DNA from: Fusobacterium sp. | Lineage (GTDB): Bacteria; Fusobacteriota; Fusobacteriia; Fusobacteriales; Fusobacteriaceae | Direction: 5' to 3' | Length of the DNA: 22,587 bases | NCBI GenBank assembly: GCA_019410665.1 | Contig: DXSD01000026.1 | Span: 1-22,587, forward strand | Notes under the pieces: model-generated | Told to the model about the DNA's origin: nothing | The model's input: the letters and a program-made list of their open reading frames with translations, nothing else | The model's database searches: none | In this document: positions 6,612 through 13,968 of the stretch, one piece after another | Layout of the letters: every line of letters starts with the position of its first letter | How positions within the stretch are numbered: the stretch's first letter is position 1 | Position numbers and translations under genes: made by a program

Positions 6612-7955
6612 TTATTTTGCAACATTTCCAGCAACGTTCATAACGTCCCAAGTTCTAGCGAATGGTGGAGCATAACAGAAATCCATCATTCCAATTTCAT
6701 CTACAGTAAGCCCAGCATAGATAGCAGTAGCTAAAGAGTCAACTCTTAAAACAGCACCTTTTTTACCAGCTATTTGTGCTCCTAATAAAACTCTTGTATC
6801 AGCATTGTAAATAAGTTTTACAAATATATCTTCTCTTCCTGGATAGTAGTTTGTTTGGTTTTTATCTTTTACAAATACAGTTTTGTAGTTAATTCCCATT
6901 TTTATAGCTTCATTTTCAGTAATTCCTGTTCTTCCAGCTTCTACATCTAAAACTTTAATAGCAGCAGAACCAAGAGTTCCTTTAAATGGAGTATTTTTAC
7001 CAGCTAAGTTTTCTCCAACTATTCTTCCTATTTTATTAGCTGTAGTAGCAAGAGGAATATATACATTTTCCTTTCTTACCATATGGTAAACACTTGCACA
7101 ATCTCCAGCTGAGTAGATAGAATCTATACTTGTTTTTCCAAACTCATTGATAATTAAAGCACCATTAGGTAACATAGCTATTCCTGTATCTTTTAAGAAA
7201 GCAGTATTAGGTCTAACTCCAGTAGCTATAACTACTAAGTCAGCTTTATACTCTCCTTTATTAGTTTTTATTCCTACAACTTTTCCATTTTCTTCTAAGA
7301 TTTCTTGAACAGCTTCTTCAAGATGTAATTCTACACCTTCATGAGATCTGATCTCCTCTTCCATAACATCAGTAATCTCTTTATCAAAACTTTCAAGTAA
7401 TACTCTATCAGCTAATTGTATAAGTCTTACACTTCTTTTTCCTAAATGCTTAGCAGCTTCTACAACTTCAATTCCAATGTATCCAGCTCCAACAACTATT
7501 ACATCTTGAATCTTATCTTTCATAATAGCTTCTTTTAAGATTAATCCATCAGTATAATCTTTTAAAGTATAAACACCTTTAGTAGAAAGATTTTTAATAG
7601 GTGGCATAATAGCATGAGCACCTGTAGCTACCATTAATTTATCATAATTATCTGTAAAGATATCTCCAGTATTTAGATTTTTAATAGTAATCTCTTTTTT
7701 CTCTACATCAATACCAATAACTTCGTGTTTGATTTTGATGTTCATTCCAGCTTCGATAAATTTCTCAACAGGTCTAGCTATCATATTATTTGGATCTTCA
7801 TAGAAGTTTCCTACATAGTAAGGAAGTCCACAAGCTCCCCATGAAACGATCTCAGTTTTTTCATAGATAACAATCTCAGCATTTTTGTCGATTCTACTAG
7901 CTTTAGCTGCTGCTGACATTCCTGCTGCAACACCACCAATAATAATTATTTTCAT
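6612..7955 (-). CDS. cdr: CoA-disulfide reductase-like FAD/NAD(P)H oxidoreductase
   Basis: This 447-residue flavoprotein belongs to the pyridine nucleotide-disulfide family. It has an N-terminal FAD fold (IIIGGVAAGMSAA), a single redox cysteine C42 in GACGLPYYVG, an NAD(P)H fold with VVGAGYIGIEVVEAA near residue 157, the second FAD motif with YSAGDC, and a dimerisation domain. A lone cysteine followed by GLPYY is typical of CoA-disulfide reductases and related NAD(P)H sulfur reductases. There is no C-terminal rhodanese domain. It is first in an operon with the symporter, behind AGGAGG. I infer a role in keeping CoA or low-molecular thiols reduced, perhaps to reduce imported cystine. An NADH oxidase or polysulfide reductase activity is possible, because these subfamilies are not cleanly split by sequence. 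Confidence 0.85.
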   Translation of the reverse strand: MKIIIIGGVAAGMSAAAKASRIDKNAEIVIYEKTEIVSWGACGLPYYVGNFYEDPNNMIARPVEKFIEAGMNIKIKHEVIGIDVEKKEITIKNLNTGDIFTDNYDKLMVATGAHAIMPPIKNLSTKGVYTLKDYTDGLILKEAIMKDKIQDVIVVGAGYIGIEVVEAAKHLGKRSVRLIQLADRVLLESFDKEITDVMEEEIRSHEGVELHLEEAVQEILEENGKVVGIKTNKGEYKADLVVIATGVRPNTAFLKDTGIAMLPNGALIINEFGKTSIDSIYSAGDCASVYHMVRKENVYIPLATTANKIGRIVGENLAGKNTPFKGTLGSAAIKVLDVEAGRTGITENEAIKMGINYKTVFVKDKNQTNYYPGREDIFVKLIYNADTRVLLGAQIAGKKGAVLRVDSLATAIYAGLTVDEIGMMDFCYAPPFARTWDVMNVAGNVAK

Positions 7956-8013
7956 ATCTCCTCCTAAAATATATATTTATAAAATTAATTAATAAATTTT
8001 ACAAAGAAAAAGC

Positions 8014-8042
8014 TATATAGTTATAAGCAAAATATATGCCAA
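8014..8042 (-). promoter_or_regulatory. Probable promoter of the reductase-symporter operon
   Basis: Read on the minus strand, TTGGCA (8042-8037) and TATATA (8019-8014) are separated by 17 bases. This places the start of transcription near 8006 and gives a leader of about 50 bases. In such AT-rich DNA chance matches are common, so support is moderate. Confidence 0.5.
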
Positions 8043-8194
8043 CAAAAAAAAATATAAACATTGTATAAATAATTAGAAAATAATAGTAAAAATTTAAAAA
8101 ATGATCTAAATTAGAACTTCAAATGATCTATAAATAACTTTTTCAAGTTAATGAAGAAAATTAAAGTATAATAAATTTTTTCAAAATAGAAAAA

Positions 8195-8224
8195 ATTTTC
8201 AATTTGAAAATTTTCAATTTGAAA
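8195..8224. repeat. Two perfect tandem copies of a 15-base near-palindrome
   Basis: The unit ATTTTCAATTTGAAA occurs twice without a gap (8195-8209 and 8210-8224). Each copy is close to self-complementary (TTTTCAA-TTTGAAAA). It overlaps the best -35 candidate for mfd, so it could be a regulator site, but low-complexity sequence could also produce it. Confidence 0.55.
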
Positions 8225-8245
8225 AATATATATAATATACAGTTT

Positions 8246-8260
8246 TGATATAGTATATCA
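8246..8260. repeat. 15-base palindrome upstream of mfd
   Basis: TGATATA and TATATCA form a perfect inverted repeat around a central G. It lies about 90 bases before the mfd start and just downstream of the proposed mfd -10 box, where a repressor would block elongation. Assignment as an operator is inference. Confidence 0.35.
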
Positions 8261-8350
8261 TAAATTATAAAATAAGGCTAGAAAAATTCTCTTTGCAAGT
8301 TGATAAATAAAGAGTAAAATATATTAGAAGCTAAATAGTAGGAGGATAAA

Positions 8351-11305
8351 ATGAGAGAATATAGAGGATACATTCCTTTTTTATTAAATAGTTATAAAGA
8401 AAATATAGTGTATTTATGCTCTTCAAATAGAAATATAGAGGATTATTATGCTGTATTACAAGATATTTATAAAGGAAGAGTCCTAAAGTTAGAAAGTAGT
8501 TTATATATTGATGAAATAGAAAAAGACAATTATAATTTTTTAGATCTTTTAAACTCCCAAGATAGATATATTATATTAGTTTCTTTAGAAGCTTACTTGA
8601 GAGAGTTTTTTTCTGCTGGAAAGAGATACAAATTAGAAGTAGGAGAACAATTACCATTAAAATCTTTAATAGAGGAGTTAGAGAAAAATAGTTATACAAG
8701 AAATTATATGGTAGAAGAGAGAAATCAATATAGTGTTAGAGGAGATATAATAGATATTTATCCTAAAAATAGTGATAATCCCTTAAGAATAGAGTTAGGT
8801 TTTGATGATGAGATAGAGAGACTTACCTATTTTGATATTGAAAATCAAAAAAGTATAGAGAAAAAAAATAGTATAGAAATGTATATAAACAGTAATAAAA
8901 ATGAAAAGAGAGATTTTTTAGAGCTGATAAATTTAAATAAAGCTAATAGATTTTTTATAGAAAATATAGAGTTACTAAAATATAAATTAGAGGAGATAAT
9001 AGTAAGAGAGGGATTAGAAAGAGAGAGTACTCAAAGTAAATTTGATAAAATAAAAGAGATAGCAGAAGAGGTAGAGGTAATTAAATTTACCCATGATGAG
9101 TTAATAAATTTTGAAAATCAAGAGTATGTAAAAAGTTTATCAGATGATAAAAGTTTGCAGGTTACAATTATTTCAGAAGAAGAGAAAAGATATAGAGAGA
9201 TATTTAAAAATCAACCTTTTAATTTTGAGAAATACCCTTTATATGAAGGATATAGAAAGGAAAACAACCTTATATTAACAGATAGAGAGTTAAAGGGAAT
9301 TAGAGTAAAAAGAGATAGAAAAGATAAGGGTTTACAAAGGTATAAAAGTATTGGAGACATTGAGGAAGGAAACTATATAATCCATGAACTTTATGGAGTG
9401 GGACAGTATTTAGGAATTGAGATAATAGATGGACATGATTATTTTAAGATAAAATATGCAGATGAGGATAAGCTTTATGTTCCAATTGAAGGAATTGGAA
9501 GAATAGGAAAGTATCTTTCTGTTTCAGGGGAAATTCCTGAAATTTATAAATTAGGTAGAAGAGGTTTTAAAAAGAAACGTGAAAAAATAAGTGAAGATCT
9601 ATTAAGGTTTGCTAAAGAGATAGTGGAAATACAGGCAAAAAGAGATACAGAAGCTGGATTTACTTTTGCTCCTGATAATATTTGGCAAGAGGAGTTTGAA
9701 GAGAGTTTCCCATATAAAGAGACAGAATCACAAATAAAAGCTATAGAAGATGTAAAAAGAGATATGGAATCTCCTAGAGTGATGGATAGAGTAGTATGTG
9801 GAGATGTAGGATTTGGGAAAACTGAGGTAGCTATAAGGGCAGCTTTTAAAGCTGTGATGAATGGGAAACAAGTAGTGCTAATGGTTCCAACTACAGTTTT
9901 AGCTCAACAACACTATGAACGTTTCTCTGAAAGAATGAAAAACTATCCAATAACTTTAGAATTATTAAGTAGATTATCAACATCTAAAGAGCAAAGTGAA
10001 GCTTTAAAAAAAATAGAGAGTGGAGCTGTAGATATAATAATAGGAACTCATAGAATCTTATCTTCTGATGTAAAATTTAAAGATTTAGGATTGATTATAA
10101 TAGATGAGGAACAAAAGTTTGGAGTAAAAGCTAAAGAACATCTGAAAAAAGCTAGATATACAGTTGATATGCTTACATTAACTGCTACTCCAATTCCTAG
10201 GACATTAAATTTATCACTACTTGGAATAAGAGATTTATCAATAATAGATACTCCTCCAGAGGGAAGAAAACCTATAAATACCTATTTTTTAGAAGGAAAT
10301 GATAAAAATATAAAAGAGGTAATAATGAAAGAGGTAGCAAGAGAGGGGCAAGTTTTCTATATTTTTAATTCTGTAAAGGGAATAGAGAAAAAAGCTGGTG
10401 AGTTAGCTAAAATCTTACCTGATTATTTAAAAATAGATTTTGTTCATGGAAGAATGTTACCTAGAGAGATAAAAGAAAAAATAAAAGATTTTGAAAATGG
10501 TGAAAGTGATATACTACTAGCTACTACAATAATTGAAAATGGAATAGATATAGAGAATGCTAATACTATGATAATAGATAGAGTAGATAAGTTAGGACTT
10601 TCACAAATTTATCAGTTAAGAGGAAGAATAGGAAGAGGAAGTAGGCAGGGATACTGCTATCTTTTAACTAAAGAGTATATAGGAAAAAAAGCTAAGGAGA
10701 GAGAAGAGTCTATAAAAAACTTAGAGGATATTGGGGGAAGTGGTTTACAACTTTCTATGGAAGATATGAGAATAAGAGGAGCAGGAGAGATATTGGGAGA
10801 GAGACAACATGGAGCTTTGGAAACCTTTGGTTACACTCTATATATGAAATTATTACAAGATGAGATAGCTAAAATTAAAGGTGAGTTTGAAGAAAATTTA
10901 GATGATATAGAGGTAAAAGTTAATTATCCTGCTTTTATTCCAGATAACTATATAGAGAAAAATGAAAAGATAAAATTCTATAGAAGAATAGGTGAGATAA
11001 AAAATAAAGTTGAATTAGATATAATAGAAGATGAGATAGTAGATAGATTTGGAAAACTACCAATAGAAGTAAAAGGACTGTTTAAATATATAGAAATAAA
11101 ATTGAGAGCTAGAAAATTGGGAATAAAAAGTGCAATAGAGATAAAGGGAAAAAATGAGAGTGATATTAGATTCTATAATGAAAAAATAAATTTTGAAGCA
11201 ATAATGGATATAATTCAAAGTGGAAAGGCAAGTTATCAGAAAAAAACAGAGACTCTAGAATTTAAAGGGAGTATAGAAGAGTTTTTAAATATTTATGAGA
11301 ACTAG
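8351..11305 (+). CDS. mfd: Transcription-repair coupling factor Mfd
   Basis: This 984-residue protein is a superfamily 2 DNA translocase that removes stalled RNA polymerase and recruits UvrA. The UvrB-like N-terminal part has VRGDIIDIYP near residue 128. The RNA polymerase-interaction domain starts near 340 (IIHELYGVGQYLG). The helicase core has Walker A GDVGFGKT at 484-491, DEEQKFG at 585-591, TATPIPRTL and the QLRGRIGR motif. The C-terminal regulatory domain is present (IPDNYI onward). The protein is clearly shorter than the ~1150 residues of E. coli Mfd. The missing length lies before the polymerase-interaction domain. An in-frame TAG at 8339-8341, just before the AGGAGG site, shows the start cannot be further upstream. 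It leads the mfd-mazG-rqcP-ispE-spoVG run. Confidence 0.96.
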   Translation: MREYRGYIPFLLNSYKENIVYLCSSNRNIEDYYAVLQDIYKGRVLKLESSLYIDEIEKDNYNFLDLLNSQDRYIILVSLEAYLREFFSAGKRYKLEVGEQLPLKSLIEELEKNSYTRNYMVEERNQYSVRGDIIDIYPKNSDNPLRIELGFDDEIERLTYFDIENQKSIEKKNSIEMYINSNKNEKRDFLELINLNKANRFFIENIELLKYKLEEIIVREGLERESTQSKFDKIKEIAEEVEVIKFTHDELINFENQEYVKSLSDDKSLQVTIISEEEKRYREIFKNQPFNFEKYPLYEGYRKENNLILTDRELKGIRVKRDRKDKGLQRYKSIGDIEEGNYIIHELYGVGQYLGIEIIDGHDYFKIKYADEDKLYVPIEGIGRIGKYLSVSGEIPEIYKLGRRGFKKKREKISEDLLRFAKEIVEIQAKRDTEAGFTFAPDNIWQEEFEESFPYKETESQIKAIEDVKRDMESPRVMDRVVCGDVGFGKTEVAIRAAFKAVMNGKQVVLMVPTTVLAQQHYERFSERMKNYPITLELLSRLSTSKEQSEALKKIESGAVDIIIGTHRILSSDVKFKDLGLIIIDEEQKFGVKAKEHLKKARYTVDMLTLTATPIPRTLNLSLLGIRDLSIIDTPPEGRKPINTYFLEGNDKNIKEVIMKEVAREGQVFYIFNSVKGIEKKAGELAKILPDYLKIDFVHGRMLPREIKEKIKDFENGESDILLATTIIENGIDIENANTMIIDRVDKLGLSQIYQLRGRIGRGSRQGYCYLLTKEYIGKKAKEREESIKNLEDIGGSGLQLSMEDMRIRGAGEILGERQHGALETFGYTLYMKLLQDEIAKIKGEFEENLDDIEVKVNYPAFIPDNYIEKNEKIKFYRRIGEIKNKVELDIIEDEIVDRFGKLPIEVKGLFKYIEIKLRARKLGIKSAIEIKGKNESDIRFYNEKINFEAIMDIIQSGKASYQKKTETLEFKGSIEEFLNIYEN

Positions 11306-11314
11306 GAGGAGAAG

Positions 11315-12079
11315 ATGAAGGAGTTTGATAGACTTATTGATATAATTAAAACTTTAAGGGGAGAAAATGGGTGTCCTTGGGATAGAGAGCAGACTTTAGA
11401 AACTCTTAAGCCATGTTTAAGAGAGGAGGTAGCTGAATTATTAGAAGCTATGGAAGGAGATATAGAGGAACATAAAGGAGAATTAGGAGATGTTCTTATG
11501 AATCTTGTTTTCCAAGCTGATATTAGAGAGCAAGAGGGAAAATTTAATATTGAAGATGTAGCATATGAAATTAATGAAAAATTAATAAGAAGACATCCTC
11601 ATGTTTTTAAAGATAAAAATAATTCTATAAGTACAGAAGAAGTATTGGTAAATTGGGATGAAATAAAAAAGAAAGAGAAGTTACATGAAAATAGAAAATC
11701 AGCTTTAGATGGAGTTCCTAAATATTTACCAGCACTTTCTAAAGCTCAAAAGATTCAGAAAAAAGCTAGTAAAGTTGGCTTTGATTGGGATAATATAGAG
11801 CAAGTTATGGAAAAATTATATGAGGAGATAGAAGAGTTAAAAGTAGAGATTGCTAAAAAAGATAAAGAGAAAATTAGCGAGGAGTTAGGAGACCTACTTT
11901 TTTCAGTGGTAAATATAGCTAGATTTTTAGATGTAGATGCAACTGAAGCTTTAGAAAAAACAATTAAGAAGTTTGATAAAAGATTTAGATATGTAGAAGA
12001 AAAGTGTGAAATAGAAAAATCTTCATTAGAAGAGCTAGAGAAATTTTGGAATGAAGCAAAAAAATCCATTGACTTATAA
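11315..12079 (+). CDS. mazG: Nucleoside triphosphate pyrophosphohydrolase MazG
   Basis: This 254-residue all-alpha NTP pyrophosphatase has the usual duplicated MazG domain. The first copy opens with GCPWDREQTLETLKPCLREE and contains EEVAELLEAM, then a GELGDVLMNLVFQ segment carrying the metal-binding acidic residues. The second copy has EEIEELKVEI and EELGDLLFSVVNIARF. The enzyme hydrolyses non-canonical or excess NTPs to NMP and pyrophosphate, cleaning the nucleotide pool. The gene begins 9 bases after mfd behind GGAGGAG, so the two are almost certainly co-transcribed. Confidence 0.96.
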   Translation: MKEFDRLIDIIKTLRGENGCPWDREQTLETLKPCLREEVAELLEAMEGDIEEHKGELGDVLMNLVFQADIREQEGKFNIEDVAYEINEKLIRRHPHVFKDKNNSISTEEVLVNWDEIKKKEKLHENRKSALDGVPKYLPALSKAQKIQKKASKVGFDWDNIEQVMEKLYEEIEELKVEIAKKDKEKISEELGDLLFSVVNIARFLDVDATEALEKTIKKFDKRFRYVEEKCEIEKSSLEELEKFWNEAKKSIDL

Positions 12080-12096
12080 AAAAAATGTAGTATATA
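12069..12096 (+). promoter_or_regulatory. Possible internal promoter for rqcP-ispE-spoVG
   Basis: TTGACT (12069-12074) overlaps the last codons of mazG. TATATA (12091-12096) follows after 16 bases, with an alternative TATAGT at 12095-12100. It would start a transcript just before the rqcP ribosome-binding site AAAGGAG (12106-12112), leaving a very short leader. Confidence 0.45.
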
Positions 12097-12118
12097 TAGT
12101 AATATAAAGGAGCAGAGA

Positions 12119-12409
12119 ATGAGATTAGATAAATTTTTAAAAGTAAGTAGAATAATTAAAAGAAGACCAATTGCTAAAATAGTAGTAGATGGTGGAAAAG
12201 CGAAATTAAATGGGAAAGTAGCAAAAGCTAGTACAGAGGTTAAAGTTGGACAAATATTGGAATTAGAGTATTTTAATAAATATTTTAAATTTGAGATTTT
12301 AGAGGTTCCTACTGGAAATGTTGCAAAAGAAAAGACTTCTGAACTGATAAATGTATTAGAAAGTAGAGGAATTACTATTGATATTGACAGTGAGGAGGAT
12401 ATTTTTTAA
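12119..12409 (+). CDS. rqcP: S4-domain RNA-binding protein, RqcP/Hsp15 type
   Basis: This 96-residue protein is almost entirely one S4 RNA-binding fold: MRLDKFLKVSRIIKRRPIAK, then VDGGKAKLNGKVAKAS and the VKVGQILEL strand. Bacterial proteins of this size and order are RqcP (YabO of Bacillus), which binds the stalled 50S-peptidyl-tRNA complex with RqcH in ribosome-associated quality control. Hsp15 is the proteobacterial relative. It follows mazG by 39 bases and overlaps ispE by one base (TAATG), so these two are translationally linked. An mfd-mazG-yabO type order is also common in Firmicutes. Confidence 0.9.
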   Translation: MRLDKFLKVSRIIKRRPIAKIVVDGGKAKLNGKVAKASTEVKVGQILELEYFNKYFKFEILEVPTGNVAKEKTSELINVLESRGITIDIDSEEDIF

Positions 12410-13263
12410 TGAAATTCTCTTTAAATTCAAATGCTAAAATAAATATTGGTTTAAATGTGACAGGAGTTTTACCTAATGGCTATCATCTATTGGATATGGT
12501 AATGATACCAATATCTCTTACTGATAAACTTGAAGGAGAGATATTTGAAAAGGATGGAGAGTTAGAGATTACTACTAATAAACCAAGTATTCCAACTGGA
12601 AAAGAAAATATTCTTTGGAAAATATATGATAAATTTTATGAGAGAAGTGGACTTACAAAAAAAAGAGTAAAAATATATTTAGAAAAAGTTATTCCACATG
12701 AAGCTGGTCTAGGTGGAGGAAGTTCTAATGGAGCTTTTTTCTTAAAAGAATTAAATAAATATCATAAAGACTTCTTTTCTTTAGTTGAGTTAATAGAGTT
12801 AGGAAAAAGTGTTGGAGCAGATATTCCTTTCTTTATAATCAATAAGCCTAGTAGAGTGAAAGGTATTGGAGAGGAAATAGAAATAATAGAGAATAATTTG
12901 GATAAAGATATTATTTTGATTAAGCCAAATTTTGGAGTATCAACAGCTAAAGCATATAAAAATATGTATATGCTCAAAAATAAAAAAGATGCTAATATAG
13001 ATAAAATAATTGAGGGATTAAAAGATAATAAACTTTCTTTAATAGAAGAGAGTATAGAAAATAATTTGGAACAGGGACTTTTACTTGAAGATACTAATAT
13101 AATAGAGTTTAGAAAAGAATTAGAAAAAATTTCTAGTATGAAATTTTTTATGTCTGGAAGTGGAAGTGCATACTATGCTTTTACAGAAAATGGAAAAGAA
13201 AAGGTAGAGGCAATAAGGGAGCAATTACAACACTGTGAAGTACATCTTTGCAGAGGGTTATAA
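12409..13263 (+). CDS. ispE: 4-diphosphocytidyl-2-C-methyl-D-erythritol kinase
   Basis: This 284-residue GHMP kinase catalyses the ATP-dependent step of the non-mevalonate isoprenoid pathway. Signatures are the N-terminal NAKINIGLNV with catalytic K10, the glycine-rich ATP loop PHEAGLGGGSSNGA at 96-109, VGADIPFFI with catalytic D138, and the C-terminal MSGSGSAYYAF. The start codon shares one base with the stop of rqcP and has no strong ribosome-binding site of its own beyond GAGGAT, so reinitiation is likely. Length is normal for the family. Confidence 0.95.
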   Translation: MKFSLNSNAKINIGLNVTGVLPNGYHLLDMVMIPISLTDKLEGEIFEKDGELEITTNKPSIPTGKENILWKIYDKFYERSGLTKKRVKIYLEKVIPHEAGLGGGSSNGAFFLKELNKYHKDFFSLVELIELGKSVGADIPFFIINKPSRVKGIGEEIEIIENNLDKDIILIKPNFGVSTAKAYKNMYMLKNKKDANIDKIIEGLKDNKLSLIEESIENNLEQGLLLEDTNIIEFRKELEKISSMKFFMSGSGSAYYAFTENGKEKVEAIREQLQHCEVHLCRGL

Positions 13264-13294
13264 TGATTACATAAAAAAGGGAAGGTGCATGATT

Positions 13295-13582
13295 ATGAAA
13301 ATTACAGATGTAAGATTAAGAGCAGTAAAAGGAGAAAATGAACTAAAATTAAAAGCTTATGCAGATGTTACTTTTGATGATTGTTTTGTAATCCATGGAT
13401 TAAAAATTATTGATGGTCAAAAGGGAATGTTTGTAGCTATGCCATCTAGAAAGATGCCAGATGGTGAGTATAAAGATATAGTTCATCCTATAACTCCAGA
13501 ACTAAGAAAAGAGATTACAGATACTGTAATTGCAAAATTTAATGAAGAAAAACCTGAAGAAGTGGTAAATGAAGAGGAATAG
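13295..13582 (+). CDS. spoVG: SpoVG-family regulatory protein
   Basis: This 95-residue protein begins MKITDVRLR and carries the family core GLKIIDGQKGMFVAMPSRKMPDG near residues 51-73, then IVHPITPELR. SpoVG proteins are small DNA- and RNA-binding regulators in many bacteria, including ones that do not sporulate. The tail is acidic (EEKPEEVVNEEE). The start at 13295 is chosen because AAGGTG (13282-13287) lies 7 bases before it and the conserved family start matches. An in-frame ATG at 13235 lies inside ispE and has no ribosome-binding site. It is the last gene of the mfd run and ends at a strong terminator. Confidence 0.95.
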   Translation: MKITDVRLRAVKGENELKLKAYADVTFDDCFVIHGLKIIDGQKGMFVAMPSRKMPDGEYKDIVHPITPELRKEITDTVIAKFNEEKPEEVVNEEE

Positions 13583-13588
13583 GGGATA

Positions 13589-13622
13589 AAAAATAGGAAG
13601 TACTTGTGTACTTCCTATTTTT
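13589..13622. terminator. Strong bidirectional terminator after spoVG
   Basis: Bases 13589-13603 pair perfectly with 13608-13622 (15 pairs, loop TTGT), flanked by T-rich sequence on the right and A-rich sequence on the left. It ends spoVG on the plus strand. On the minus strand it begins within the stop codon of the small gene at 13621-13770, so both transcripts can share it. Confidence 0.9.
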
Positions 13623-13770
13623 ATTTTGCATAATTTAAATAATCTTCTTTTAACATTGCATACTCATCTTTTTTAGGAGTAGCTTTTTTCTCTGTACTAT
13701 TTTTATCTTTTTTTTGTAATTTTTCAAGTATGTCTAGGTTTGTAAGTTCGTGATCAAGATTTTTATTCAT
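13621..13770 (-). CDS. Small protein of 49 residues, unknown function
   Basis: On the minus strand an ATG at 13770 opens 49 codons closed by TAA at 13623-13621. The start is MNKNLDHELTNLDILEKL and the end is EDYLNYAK. The middle is lysine-rich (QKKDKNSTEKK). The protein is charged and has no membrane segment, signal peptide or cysteine. A strong ribosome-binding site GGAGGG lies 6 bases before the ATG, a shared terminator hairpin starts exactly at the stop, and a plausible promoter lies upstream. These three together make it a real gene despite its size. It is divergent from the LysR-type gene, the usual position for a LysR target. I do not recognise the family. Confidence 0.75.
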   Translation of the reverse strand: MNKNLDHELTNLDILEKLQKKDKNSTEKKATPKKDEYAMLKEDYLNYAK

Positions 13771-13851
13771 AAATAACCCTCCAAGGTAAAAATTTGTTTT
13801 ATTTTTATTAGAATGATGTTTTAAAATAGTAACACTCTTTTTTCATAATGA

Positions 13852-13880
13852 ATTATATAAAAAAGATGTAAAAAAGTAAA
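13852..13880 (-). promoter_or_regulatory. Possible promoter of the 49-codon gene
   Basis: On the minus strand TTTACT (13880-13875) and TATAAT (13857-13852) are 17 bases apart. The start would be near 13845, giving a leader of about 75 bases. The -10 is perfect and the -35 is weak. Confidence 0.45.
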
Positions 13881-13902
13881 ACAGTTTTTTTTACACCTAT
13901 TC

Positions 13903-13943
13903 ACAAGTAAAAACTTGTATTTATGATGAGATAATGATATATT
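13903..13943 (+). promoter_or_regulatory. LysR gene promoter overlapped by an inverted repeat
   Basis: ACAAGT (13903-13908) and ACTTGT (13913-13918) form a perfect 6-base inverted repeat with a 4-base spacer. The right arm overlaps the -35 candidate TTGTAT (13915-13920), followed after 17 bases by TATATT (13938-13943). A palindrome on the promoter of a LysR-family gene fits autoregulation and control of the divergent small gene. Confidence 0.5.
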
Positions 13944-13968
13944 AAGTTAAAAGAAAGGGGGAAATTTT

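Larger units (their letters stand above)
7956..8350. other. 395-base divergent intergenic region with several short repeats
   Basis: This AT-rich spacer separates the minus-strand reductase operon from mfd. It holds the reductase promoter (8014-8042), a direct repeat AAATGATCTA at 8099-8108 and 8121-8130 (period 22), a tandem 15-base repeat at 8195-8224, and a palindrome TGATATA-G-TATATCA at 8246-8260. No open reading frame with a ribosome-binding site, no RNA family and no DnaA boxes are visible. A possible mfd promoter is TTGAAA (8204-8209), 17 bases, TATATA (8227-8232), which overlaps the tandem repeat. Confidence 0.6.

Noticed and set aside
7956..8350. Replication origin or CRISPR leader in the AT-rich divergent spacer
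   Set aside because: No DnaA boxes such as TTATCCACA, no regularly spaced repeats longer than 15 bases, and no origin or cas genes nearby.
11755..12069. Minus-strand open frame within mazG (likewise 12762-12977 in ispE, 20153-20383 in cobA-hemD)
   Set aside because: Serine- and isoleucine-rich translations typical of antisense reading of AT-rich coding DNA, with no start signals.
13235..13294. Longer SpoVG start inside ispE
   Set aside because: No ribosome-binding site, overlap with the ispE end, and the SpoVG family begins at MKITDVRLR (13295).
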